Of a stretch of DNA of 43,973 bases, positions 1 through 10,463 are shown piece by piece. The notes beneath the pieces are model-generated. The model had not been told where the DNA came from and did not search any database. It worked only from the letters and a program-made list of their open reading frames with translations. Location of the stretch: NCBI RefSeq assembly GCF_000812465.1, contig NZ_JWMA01000003.1:1-43973 (forward strand), in the 5' to 3' direction. Numbering within the stretch: position 1 is the stretch's first letter; each line of letters opens with the position of its first letter. A program made the position numbers and the translations under genes. This DNA is from Cupriavidus sp. IDO (lineage in GTDB: Bacteria > Pseudomonadota > Gammaproteobacteria > Burkholderiales > Burkholderiaceae).

Positions 1-26
1 CGGGGACGCTCCGGCGGCGTCAGCAT
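1..26 (-). CDS. Possible 5' end of a gene running off the left edge
   Basis: An ATG on the minus strand at 26 opens a frame (MLTPPERP) that is still open at the window edge. It begins 15 bases after the stop of the ABM-domain gene, with a GGGG stretch upstream that could act as a ribosome-binding site. Only eight codons are visible, so no function can be given. It could equally be chance. Confidence 0.25.
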
Positions 27-41
27 ACCGGTGGTGGCCCC

Positions 42-332
42 TTACAGCACCTTGGACACGTGGCCCACGTTGGGCGGCGCGGCAAAGCAGTCGCCGACCA
101 GCGCACGCCACTCCTGGAACTCGGGGGCCTCGCGGAAATGAACCATGTGGTTTTCCACGGTTTCCCATTCAACCACCAGCGTGTACTGCTCCGGGTGCTC
201 GACCGAGCGGAACAACTGCACGCCGTGGCAGCCGCGCGAACGCAGGAACAGCGGCGTGGCCTTGCTCACACCCTGCTCGAACTGGCTTTCCATGCCGGGC
301 TTGACGGTGATTTGGGCGATTTCCTTGATCAT
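42..332 (-). CDS. Antibiotic biosynthesis monooxygenase (ABM)-domain protein
   Basis: A 96-residue protein of the small dimeric alpha/beta-barrel ABM family. Members oxidise quinones or other aromatics without a cofactor, or serve as stress proteins of unknown substrate. The sequence shows the usual opening strand (MIKEIAQITVKPG), a central YTLVVEWETVENHMVHFR segment and a C-terminal strand. The ATG at 332 is preferred over an upstream in-frame codon because AGAGAA lies just upstream and the ABM strand begins right there. It is transcribed away from the nuclease gene at 509. No signal peptide is visible, so it is probably cytoplasmic. The family call is good; the substrate is unknown. Confidence 0.8.
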   Translation of the reverse strand: MIKEIAQITVKPGMESQFEQGVSKATPLFLRSRGCHGVQLFRSVEHPEQYTLVVEWETVENHMVHFREAPEFQEWRALVGDCFAAPPNVGHVSKVL

Positions 333-508
333 GATTTCTCTTGCTGGTTGCGGTTGGGCCGGCATCTGCGGGCGGACTGCGTTACCTTAGCACGATCACG
401 CGACGGGGGTCGCGCACCGGGCCGGGCCGGCGCCAGCGCTCGGCCATCTTTTCGTTACCGCGGCCCCTTAGCATCCCTCGCTTGACTGACAGCCATAGCG
501 AACCAACC

Positions 509-2476
509 ATGCGCCTGAATCCACGCCGTTCCCTCCTGCTGTGCCTTGCCCTGTCGGGCACGCCCGCGCTAGGCGCCGGCCCTCCGTGCGGCACGCCGGC
601 GACGCCGATTGCCGAGATACAGGGCTCCACGCCCACCTCGCCGCTCGCGGGCCGCAAGGTCGAGATCGAAGCCGTGGTCACCGCCGACTACAGCGGACCG
701 GATGGCTTCAAGGGATTCTTCATCCAGCAGGCGGATGCGCAGCGGCAACACCGTCCTGGTGTGTCTGAAGGCCTCTTCGTCTACGCGCCGCATGTGGCCG
801 CCCGCGCCGGCGACCTGCTGCGCATGTCCGGCAAGATCGAAGAGAAGTTCGGCCAGACCCAGCTCGCGCTGAGCGGCACGCCCGCACTATGCGCGACCGG
901 CCGGACTGTCACGCCGGCCAAACTGACACTGCCGGTGGCCGACACGCAGGCGCTGGCCGCGTTCGAAGGCATGCTGGTCAGCCTGCCGCAGACGCTGACG
1001 GTCAGCGAAACCCACGAGCTGGCCCGCTACGGCAGCCTGCTGCTCAGCAACGGCCGCCTGCGCATACCAACCAATGTGGCGCCGCCGGGCAACGACGCCG
1101 CCCGGGTTGCCGCCGCCAATGCGCTCAACAGGCTGGTGCTGGACGATGGCGCAAGCCGCCAGAATCCGGGCACGGTTCCCTACCCCGCGCCCGGCTTGAG
1201 CGCTGCCAACCCGGTGCGCAGCGGCGATACCGTGAGCGGCGTGCAGGGCGTGCTGGAGAAACGCCACGACGCCTGGCGCCTGCAGCCGGTGCCGGGCGCC
1301 CCTGCCCCGGTCTTCCACCCGGCCAACCCGCGCACCGGCGCCCCGCTGCGCCATGCCGGCACCGACTTGCGCGTGGCGTCGTTCAATGTGCTCAACTACT
1401 TCAACGGCAACGGCCAGGGCGCGGGCTTCGATGATCCGGAAAATCGCGGTGCAAAGACCCAGGCCGAGTTCGAGCGGCAGGAAGCCAAGCTCGTCGCGGC
1501 GCTGCGCGCGCTGGACGCTGACGTGATCGGGCTGATGGAAATCGAGAACGACGGCTATGGCGAAGCCAGCGCGATCCGGCGGCTGACGGCCAGGCTCGGC
1601 CCCGACTGGCGCTTCGTCGACCCCGGCCTGCCACGGCTGGGGGGCGACGCCATCGCCGTGGCGCTGATCTACAACAGCCGTACCGTGGTACCCGTGGGTG
1701 TCCCGGCCACGCTCGCCATCGACGACCGGAGCCGCCAGCCGCTGGCGCGCACCTTCCGGCGGGTCGGGCAAAGCCTCGCGGTCACCGTCGTGGTCAACCA
1801 CCTCAAGTCCAAAGGCTGTACCGGTGCGTCCGGCCCGGATGCCGACCAGGGCGACGGACAAGGCTGCTGGAACCCCACGCGCCAGCACGCCGCACAGGCG
1901 CTTGCCGACTGGCTTTCCACCTCGCCGACCGGCGTTGCCGATGCGGGCCAGTTGCTGATCGGCGACCTCAACAGCTACGCAATGGAGGCCCCGGTGCGCC
2001 TGCTGGCAAGCCGCGGGTATGCCGACATGATGGCGAAGTTCGCGGGCAAGGATGCCTACAGCTACGTCTTTGCCGGCGAGGCCGGCTATCTCGACCACGC
2101 CCTCGCCAGCGCGCCGCTGGCACGACGCATCCGGGCCGTACAGCCCTGGCATATCAATGCCGATGAACCGGCCGCGCTTGCCTACTCGCAGGCCTGGCGG
2201 GATGCAACGCAGCGCCAGCGCTACTACGCGCCCGATGGCTATCGCTCATCGGATCATGACCCGGTGCTGGTGGACGTGGCACTGGGCGATGCCGTGGACA
2301 GCTCGCCAGCAACGCAGCCTGACAGTGGCAGTTCGGGGGCAGGCCCGGTTCCGGTCAGTCCGCACGCCACCGACGTGCCTGACGGCGGGGGCGGTGCTGC
2401 CGATCCGCTGGCATTGCTCGCAATCGTCGCCGCGGCCGTCCTGGTGTTGTTGCGCAACCGCGGCTGGTTGCGCTGA
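509..2476 (+). CDS. ExeM/NucH-family extracellular endonuclease with GlyGly-CTERM tail
   Basis: A 655-residue secreted nuclease. The order is an N-terminal signal peptide (MRLNPRRSLLLCLALSGTPA), an OB-like domain typical of ExeM/NucH proteins (about 30-260), then an endonuclease/exonuclease/phosphatase domain (about 285-590). The latter shows LRVASFNVLNYFNG, DVIGLMEIEND, VNHLKSKG, IGDLNSY and SSDHDPVLVDV, the metal-binding and catalytic set of DNase I-like enzymes. After a Ser/Pro-rich linker the protein ends in GGGG, a hydrophobic helix (LALLAIVAAAVLVLL) and RNRGWLR, which fits a GlyGly-CTERM rhombosortase signal. The start at 509 is chosen because the signal peptide begins there. Family members degrade extracellular DNA in biofilm or for phosphate. 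Confidence 0.88.
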   Translation: MRLNPRRSLLLCLALSGTPALGAGPPCGTPATPIAEIQGSTPTSPLAGRKVEIEAVVTADYSGPDGFKGFFIQQADAQRQHRPGVSEGLFVYAPHVAARAGDLLRMSGKIEEKFGQTQLALSGTPALCATGRTVTPAKLTLPVADTQALAAFEGMLVSLPQTLTVSETHELARYGSLLLSNGRLRIPTNVAPPGNDAARVAAANALNRLVLDDGASRQNPGTVPYPAPGLSAANPVRSGDTVSGVQGVLEKRHDAWRLQPVPGAPAPVFHPANPRTGAPLRHAGTDLRVASFNVLNYFNGNGQGAGFDDPENRGAKTQAEFERQEAKLVAALRALDADVIGLMEIENDGYGEASAIRRLTARLGPDWRFVDPGLPRLGGDAIAVALIYNSRTVVPVGVPATLAIDDRSRQPLARTFRRVGQSLAVTVVVNHLKSKGCTGASGPDADQGDGQGCWNPTRQHAAQALADWLSTSPTGVADAGQLLIGDLNSYAMEAPVRLLASRGYADMMAKFAGKDAYSYVFAGEAGYLDHALASAPLARRIRAVQPWHINADEPAALAYSQAWRDATQRQRYYAPDGYRSSDHDPVLVDVALGDAVDSSPATQPDSGSSGAGPVPVSPHATDVPDGGGGAADPLALLAIVAAAVLVLLRNRGWLR

Positions 2477-2484
2477 CAATCGGC

Positions 2485-2503
2485 GCTGCCACCGGCCGGC
2501 AGC
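2485..2503. terminator. Weak hairpin between convergent genes
   Basis: GCTGCC and GGCAGC pair across a 7-base GC-rich loop just after the nuclease stop and before the 3' end of the opposing repeat-protein gene. There is no T-run, so this is at most a modest bidirectional terminator. Confidence 0.3.
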
Positions 2504-2554
2504 CCCATCCTGGCTGCAGCGGCATGGCATCGACGGATCAGAAGCGGATCACGC

Positions 2555-3145
2555 TCAGACGCGTGAACCATCGCTATTCGCTTCGAGCGTGCGGCCCGGC
2601 GTACCGGACACGCCGCGCGTGTCCATGCCTGCGATCGTCAGCGCGCCATCGGTGAACGGATCGACCTGGCGGGTGCGGGCACCATCGGTATAGGTGTCGA
2701 ACTTGCGGGCCGGATCAGCGGAGGGACCCGAACGGTCCAGCCCAGCCACAGTCAATGAACCATCGGTGTACGAGTCGAGCTTGCGGGCCGGATCGGCGGA
2801 CACGCCAGCGCGGTCCATCCCGGCAATGGTCCGGGCGCCATCCGTGAACGGATCGGCCTGACGCGTGCGTGCGCCATCGGTAGAGGTGTCGAACTTGCGT
2901 GCCGGATCGGCGGAGACGCCAGCGCGGTCCATGCCGGCGATGGTCAGCGCGCCGTCGGTGAACGGGTCCAGCTTGCCAGTGCGCGCGCCATCGCTGAACG
3001 GATCGACCTTGCCGGTACGGGCGCCGTCGCTGTAGGGATCCGGCGTACGCACGGCATGGATACCTGCAGCATGTGCAGCACCGAACGAGAGGGCGGCGGC
3101 TGTCGCTACGGCAGTCAGCAGGGTCTTGGCGAGGATGGGGGTCAT
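2555..3145 (-). CDS. Secreted DPFTDGART-repeat protein, function unknown
   Basis: I do not recognise a named family. The 196-residue product starts with a clear signal peptide (MTPILAKTLLTAVATAAALS, cleaved near AAHA-A). The rest is built almost wholly from nine copies of a nine-residue motif, DPFTDGART and variants such as DTYTDGART and DSYTDGSLT. The motifs are set in two spacings: short 12-residue units ending GKV, GKL, RQA or RQV, and long 26-residue units that add IAGMDRAGVSADPARK. The order is S-S-L-S-L-L-S-L-terminal. There is no cysteine in the mature part. The ATG at 3145 has GGAG seven bases upstream. A periplasmic or extracellular location is inferred from the signal peptide. Confidence 0.72.
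   Translation of the reverse strand: MTPILAKTLLTAVATAAALSFGAAHAAGIHAVRTPDPYSDGARTGKVDPFSDGARTGKLDPFTDGALTIAGMDRAGVSADPARKFDTSTDGARTRQADPFTDGARTIAGMDRAGVSADPARKLDSYTDGSLTVAGLDRSGPSADPARKFDTYTDGARTRQVDPFTDGALTIAGMDTRGVSGTPGRTLEANSDGSRV
2580..3050. repeat. Tandem coding repeats of the DGART protein
   Basis: DNA repeats underlying the nine-copy DPFTDGART array. Blocks such as GCCATCGGTGAACGGATC recur with mostly synonymous changes. Units alternate between 36 and 78 bases, so copy number could change by slippage or recombination. Confidence 0.75.
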
Positions 3146-3265
3146 GGCAGTCTCCAACGGGGGGTGAATGTTCCCGTTGGTCGCTGCCCGATACGTGGCC
3201 TTACAGAATTTCTTCGAATTTCTTCAGTGTTCGCGCGCAGGCCCGTGCTGCGTGCCGTCTTGCTC

Positions 3266-3727
3266 CTACGCCGCCACTTTCCGCCGCACCAGGCCCATCG
3301 TCAGATAGATCACCACTATGAGGTTGGCGGCTGCCAGCGCGATATGCAGCAGATTCGGATGCCGGAATGCCTCATAGAGCTCCAGCGGGATATACATGCC
3401 TCCCGACCACACCCCGAGCCAGTTGCCCCACGCCAGGCCGCGCCACAGCCCATACGCCTCTGCGAAACGCATCAGCGCATAGACCGCCGCCGAACTCCCG
3501 ATGGCCCAGAGCCGGGCATCGCTCGGATGATTGAGCAGCGCAAGGAAGATGGTTGGATAGCGGCTGGCCGGGTTGATATGCAGGCGCATGATGATCGATT
3601 CCGCCAGCGCCTGGGCATCGCGATGCAGCAGCGCGACCAGCCCGAGGCCGGCCAGGATCACCAGCGCGCCCTTGGCGGCCTCGAACAGCGCAATGCTCTT
3701 CAGGCCAAGCGCTTCCTGCTTTGCCAT
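3266..3727 (-). CDS. DUF2127 family membrane protein
   Basis: A 153-residue integral membrane protein of the DUF2127 family, whose function is unknown. Visible family marks are the opening LKSIALFEAAKGALVILAG helix, the HRDAQALAE...LHINPASRYP segment, the RFAEAYGLWRGLAWGNWL block and YIPLELYEAFRHP before the last helix. About four membrane helices are expected. The ATG at 3727 has GGAG upstream; longer readings add a poorly conserved N-terminus. It lies between two genes for exported proteins on the same strand, with gaps of about 80-120 bases, so shared transcription is possible but not shown. Confidence 0.82.
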   Translation of the reverse strand: MAKQEALGLKSIALFEAAKGALVILAGLGLVALLHRDAQALAESIIMRLHINPASRYPTIFLALLNHPSDARLWAIGSSAAVYALMRFAEAYGLWRGLAWGNWLGVWSGGMYIPLELYEAFRHPNLLHIALAAANLIVVIYLTMGLVRRKVAA

Positions 3728-3808
3728 GGGTGGGGCTCCGTGGTTGTGATGGAAAGCCGATATTGTGCAACACCGGCCATCCACAACCCGCGCCCGCACC
3801 GTTTCCGT

Positions 3809-4243
3809 TCAGCGCGAGTACTCCCGTTCGCGCATCGGACCGTCGGCATCGATGCCGCCGTTGGCCTCGATCGGACCATCCACGGTCAGCGGCCCGTCGA
3901 CCAGCAGATCGCCTCTTACGACCATGGAGCCGTGTATCGTCAGCGGCCCGTCGAATTCCTTGAGATAGCCGCCCTGGAAGGGAATCCCCGCGGCGCTGAC
4001 CGGCCCCGAGAAGTACGCCGCCGTTACCGGACCACGTGCCCGCACGCGGCCCGCGACGCTCAGTCTGCCGTGAACCACCACCGGTCCCCTGGCATGGACC
4101 GAGCCGCCCACCGTGATCGGCCCCAGTTCCTGTGGCTGCCCATGCACCGGCCGGATCGTGCAAAGCACCAGCCCGAGCAAGGCGGCCGTCATCGCAAGCG
4201 TGAAGCGCCGCGCCGTGGCAGGCATGACGAAGACGTGGTTCAT
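3809..4243 (-). CDS. Secreted beta-solenoid-like (bactofilin-like) small protein
   Basis: A 144-residue protein with a hydrophobic export signal (about 13-35, ending VHGQP). It then carries a run of short Gly-ending strands such as SMVVRG, DLLVDG, PLTVDG, PIEANG and GIDADG, with a period near six residues. That pattern resembles the right-handed beta-helix of bactofilins or hexapeptide proteins, but bactofilins are cytoplasmic and this one looks exported. The longer repeat in the middle (AYFSGPVSAAGIPFQGG) breaks the period. The ATG at 4243 has a strong AGGAGA eight bases upstream. The PEBP gene ends 27 bases upstream on the same strand, so the two may be cotranscribed. The function is not known. 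Confidence 0.65.
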   Translation of the reverse strand: MNHVFVMPATARRFTLAMTAALLGLVLCTIRPVHGQPQELGPITVGGSVHARGPVVVHGRLSVAGRVRARGPVTAAYFSGPVSAAGIPFQGGYLKEFDGPLTIHGSMVVRGDLLVDGPLTVDGPIEANGGIDADGPMREREYSR

Positions 4244-4270
4244 GCGGATCTCCTGTTCGGCATCCGACGG

Positions 4271-4882
4271 CTAACGATGCTGCTTCTGGTAGGTGCCGAC
4301 CAGTTCCGCATGTGCCAGCACGTGCCCGTGCATGGCACGCTCGAGCGCCGCCTTGTCGGGCATGCCAAGGTCCGGCAGCACCACGTCGAGCGCATAGAGC
4401 TTGAGGAAGTAGCGGTGCCGGCCGACCGGCGGACACGGCCCGCCGTAGCCGGTGCGATGCCAGTCGTTCAGGCCCTCGCGCGTGCCGGCTGGCAGGCCGG
4501 CCTGCCCGACCGCCTGCGCCAGCGCGCCGGCCTGCGGCGGCAGGTTGTAGAGCACCCAGTGCACCCATGTCATCTTGGGCGCGGCAGGGTCCGGGGCGTC
4601 CGGGTCATCGACGATCAGCGCCAGGCTGGCAGTGCCGGCAGGCACGCCCGACCAGGCCAGCGGCGGCGAGGCGTCGGACCCCTCGCAGGTGTGCCGCGCA
4701 GGAATGGCGCCCCCGTGGGCGAACGCGGTGGAAGTCAGGGTAAGCGGCATGGAAGGCCTCGTCTGGGCGGACGGCGCCGGCGCGGCAAGCATGACGGCAC
4801 CGGCCAGCAGCAACGACGGCAGCGCGGACCGCTGCCAGGGCAATACGGATGTGAGGCGCCCGAGTCTGCAGCGCGGCAACAT
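4271..4882 (-). CDS. YbhB/YbcL-type Raf kinase inhibitor-like protein (PEBP)
   Basis: A phosphatidylethanolamine-binding-protein fold of the bacterial YbhB/YbcL group, 203 residues from the ATG at 4882. The DDPDAPDP motif, the TWVHWVLYNLP strand, GTREGLNDWHRTGYGGPCPP and HRYFLKLYALD form the conserved ligand pocket. A hydrophobic stretch (SLLLAGAVMLAAPAPSAQ) just before the domain looks like a signal peptide, so a periplasmic location is likely. The ribosome-binding site before 4882 is weak (GGGG), and the true start may be slightly different. Bacterial members have no settled substrate; some modulate host signalling in pathogens, which cannot be inferred here. Confidence 0.85.
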   Translation of the reverse strand: MLPRCRLGRLTSVLPWQRSALPSLLLAGAVMLAAPAPSAQTRPSMPLTLTSTAFAHGGAIPARHTCEGSDASPPLAWSGVPAGTASLALIVDDPDAPDPAAPKMTWVHWVLYNLPPQAGALAQAVGQAGLPAGTREGLNDWHRTGYGGPCPPVGRHRYFLKLYALDVVLPDLGMPDKAALERAMHGHVLAHAELVGTYQKQHR

Positions 4883-4978
4883 ATCGGCCCCATCAGGTGA
4901 CGGCTGTTCCAACTTAGTGCGGATCACAAGGCGATGCAAGCAACCCGCGCGTCACGCGGCGACCTGCCTCTGCCTGCG

Positions 4979-5536
4979 CTAGCGCGCCGCTTCCAGCTTC
5001 GCCTTCAGGCGTCCCACCGCATCGGTGGATTCGGCTTCAATGCGGGGGCGCAATACAAGACGGTTCATCAGCAAGAACAGCAGCGTAGGGGACTGATAGG
5101 TGAAATCGCGCTCAAAGCGCGTGCTTTCGCTGGTGGGCGTGAGTGATGGCGTCAGCGCCGGGGTGAGCGTGTAAGTGACCGTTCCGGCCTTGCGCCCTTC
5201 GATCTCGCCTTCGATCACCCATTCGCGCGGCCGCTTGCTGTCGGTCACGGTCCAGACCACCACGCCACTGCGGCCGGCCACCACGAAGGTTTCGGTCACG
5301 CGCTCGCCGGTTGCCAGAGGATGATCGGTGGCGCCGCTAACGCCAAGCGAGGACGGATGCCAGGCGGGCCAGTTGCCCGGCGTCGACACATAGTCGAACA
5401 CCTCGGCCGGCGGCCTGGCGATGATCACTTCGTTATGGATGCGCGTACGGTCAGCCCACGGCAGCGGCACGAACAGGGCTGCAACGATGATGATGACGGC
5501 GAGGATTCCCCACCACAACGCTTTGTGTCGATGCAT
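4979..5536 (-). CDS. SRPBCC (START/Bet v1-like) family protein, membrane anchored
   Basis: A 185-residue protein with an N-terminal membrane helix (LWWGILAVIIIVAALFVPLPW) followed by a polyketide-cyclase/START-like SRPBCC domain. Its marks are EVIIARPPAEVFDYVSTPGNWPAWHP at the start and a C-terminal helix (IEAESTDAVGRLKAKLEAA). The fold binds hydrophobic ligands; the ligand is unknown. The ATG at 5536 lacks a good Shine-Dalgarno sequence but begins exactly at the membrane helix. A perfect 15-bp inverted repeat lies about 35 bases upstream, between this gene and the end of the efflux operon, and could be its operator. Confidence 0.78.
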   Translation of the reverse strand: MHRHKALWWGILAVIIIVAALFVPLPWADRTRIHNEVIIARPPAEVFDYVSTPGNWPAWHPSSLGVSGATDHPLATGERVTETFVVAGRSGVVVWTVTDSKRPREWVIEGEIEGRKAGTVTYTLTPALTPSLTPTSESTRFERDFTYQSPTLLFLLMNRLVLRPRIEAESTDAVGRLKAKLEAAR

Positions 5537-5568
5537 GTCAGCGGGGCAGATCGCGCGCCCCGGGCGCA

Positions 5569-5611
5569 TGGCGCGATGCATCCAGTGTAGTGACCCGGAT
5601 GCATCGCGCCA
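5569..5611. other. Perfect 15-bp inverted repeat, terminator or operator
   Basis: TGGCGCGATGCATCC at 5569-5583 is repeated in exact inverse at 5597-5611 with a 13-base spacer. It sits between the stop of the outer-membrane channel gene and the start of the SRPBCC gene, both on the minus strand. No T-run follows on the minus strand, so a classic terminator is not certain. It could be an RNA processing or stabilising hairpin, or a protein-binding site. Confidence 0.75.
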
Positions 5612-5634
5612 GCCCCGCCGACTTGCACGCTGGA

Positions 5635-7169
5635 CTAGTTGCTCCCGGTGCTTCCCGCCCGTGCAGTCTGGTTGGCGGCCACCGATTCCGGCAGCGGGCC
5701 CCATCCGCCACCCAGGCTCCGTACCAGCGAGACCGTTGCTGCAGCGCGCAAACCAGCCACCTGGTTGGCGTCGCGCTGCGACTGCAGCACGGTGCGGTCG
5801 GCATCGATCACGGTCAGGTAATCCACGGCGCCGGCGTCATAGCGGCTGCGCGATATTCGCGCGGCACGGCGGGCTCCGCCCAGGGCGCTGTCGAGCGCGC
5901 CGGCCTGCTGGCTCAGCCAGCGTACGTCGGCCAGGCTGTCTTCCACCTCGCGGAACGCCACCAGCACGGTCTGCCGGTATGCCGCGACGCTCTCCTCATG
6001 CGCGGCGCGGGCGCCGGCCAGGTTTGCTTTGTTGCGGCCACCGTCGAAGACCGTCTGGGCAATCGTGCTCCCGATCAGCGGCCCGAGCGCCCACGTCCGC
6101 GAAGACCACTTGAACAGGTTCGCGAGGTCCGCCGACTCGAAGCCGAACAGGCCCGTCAGCGTGATGCGCGGGAAGAACGCCGCCTTGGCCACGCCGATGC
6201 GCGCGTTGGCGGCGGCCATCTGGCGTTCCGCCGCCGCGATGTCCGGGCGCCGCTCCAGCAGCTCGGACGGCAGCCCGGCCGGGACGGCAATGGGCGCCGC
6301 GTCGAACGGCCGCGCCGGCAGCGAGAACGCCGCCGGCGGCACGCCGGTCAGCACGGCCAGCGCATGCTCCTGGTTGGACCGGCGGCGTTCGATCCCGGCC
6401 AGGTCCGCGCGCGCGGTGCCGAGTTCGGCTTCCGCGCGCGCGGGATCGAGGTCGGTGGTCTCGCCCGCGTCGAAGCGCTTCCTGAGCAACTGCAGCGCGT
6501 CCTCGCGCAGCTTGATGGTGGCATTGAGCAGATCGCGTTCGCTGTCCAGCGTGCGCAGCGCAAAGTAGGCCTGCGCGGTGTCAGCCTGCAACGCCAGCTG
6601 GACGGAGCGGTACAGGTCCTCGGCAGCTTCGCCATCGGCGCGTGCCGCATTGACGCTGCTCGCCACGCGGCCGAACAGGTCAAGCTCGTAGCTGGCAAAA
6701 GCGCGCGCCTTGAGCACGGTCTGCGCCGGCACCCGGGTGCCGTCCGGCAGCCCTTGCGAAGCGGCCGACGGTTGCGAGCGCGTCGGGTCCAGGCCCACGC
6801 TCAGTTGCGGGTAGAGATCCGCTTCAGTGGCGCCGGTGAAGGCGCGGGCCTGCTTGAGCCGCGCCGCGGCAATCGCCAGGTCCTGGTTGGAGGTGCCGGC
6901 GGCGGTCATCAGGCGATCCAGCTCGGGATCGCCGAAGATCTTCCACCACTCGCCGCGCTGCTGGCCTTCGGCCGGGGTCGCGGTCTTCCACTGCGCGCCC
7001 TCGGCCTGGGCGGCCTCGGCTTCCTTGTAAGCCGGCACGGTGGCGGTATCGGGCACCTTGTAGGTCGGGGCCAGCGAGCAGCCGGCCAGGATCAGCGCGG
7101 CCGCCAGCGTGGCCAGTTTCGGCAGGAACTGATTTGTCGAAAACGCAAAGGCATTCATGTTATTCACCA

Positions 7170-7170
<1 letters not shown>
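5635..7170 (-). CDS. Efflux outer-membrane lipoprotein, NodT/OprM family (OprC/OpcM-like)
   Basis: A 511-residue outer-membrane channel of a tripartite RND pump. It has a lipoprotein signal with lipobox LAGC (Cys31), followed by the NodT-family APTYKVP segment and two repeated OEP domains with long helices such as LDRLMTAAGTSNQDLAIAAA and AAAERQMAAANARIGVAKAA. The ATG at 7170 overlaps the stop of the pump gene (TAATG), so translation is coupled; a second in-frame ATG at 7158 with GGTGA upstream is also possible. It is the last gene of the operon adaptor-pump-channel. By operon layout it matches OprC/OpcM of Burkholderia BpeEF-OprC/CeoAB-OpcM. Confidence 0.93.
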
Positions 7171-10355
<3,185 letters not shown>

Positions 10356-10391
10356 CTTGGTCTCGGCCTGGTTGGGCGTAAAAGGTCCCCT

Positions 10392-10414
10392 GGCGGCCCG
10401 CCTTGGCGGGCGCC
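10392..10414. other. Intercistronic hairpin between adaptor and pump genes
   Basis: GGCG-g-CCCGCC pairs with GGCGGG-CGCC across a two-base TT turn, ten pairs with one bulged G. It lies in the 108-base gap of the efflux operon and has no T-run. It could tune relative expression by RNA processing. Confidence 0.55.
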
Positions 10415-10463
10415 ATCTGCATCACGGGGATGGCAAGGATTGACTGGCTGTGGGGCGCGGCGA

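Noticed and set aside
2580..3050. Regular DNA repeats that might suggest a CRISPR-like array
   Set aside because: Units have no unique spacers, differ mainly by synonymous changes and encode a continuous repeat protein with a signal peptide. No cas genes are present.
3206..3228. AATTTCTTCG direct repeats that looked tRNA-like at first
   Set aside because: There is no cloverleaf or T-arm consensus; it is only a short AT-rich direct repeat upstream of the DGART-repeat gene.
3056..4900. 614-codon plus-strand frame across four minus-strand genes
   Set aside because: Minus-strand genes here have signal peptides, ribosome-binding sites and recognisable domains; the plus frame crosses all their boundaries.
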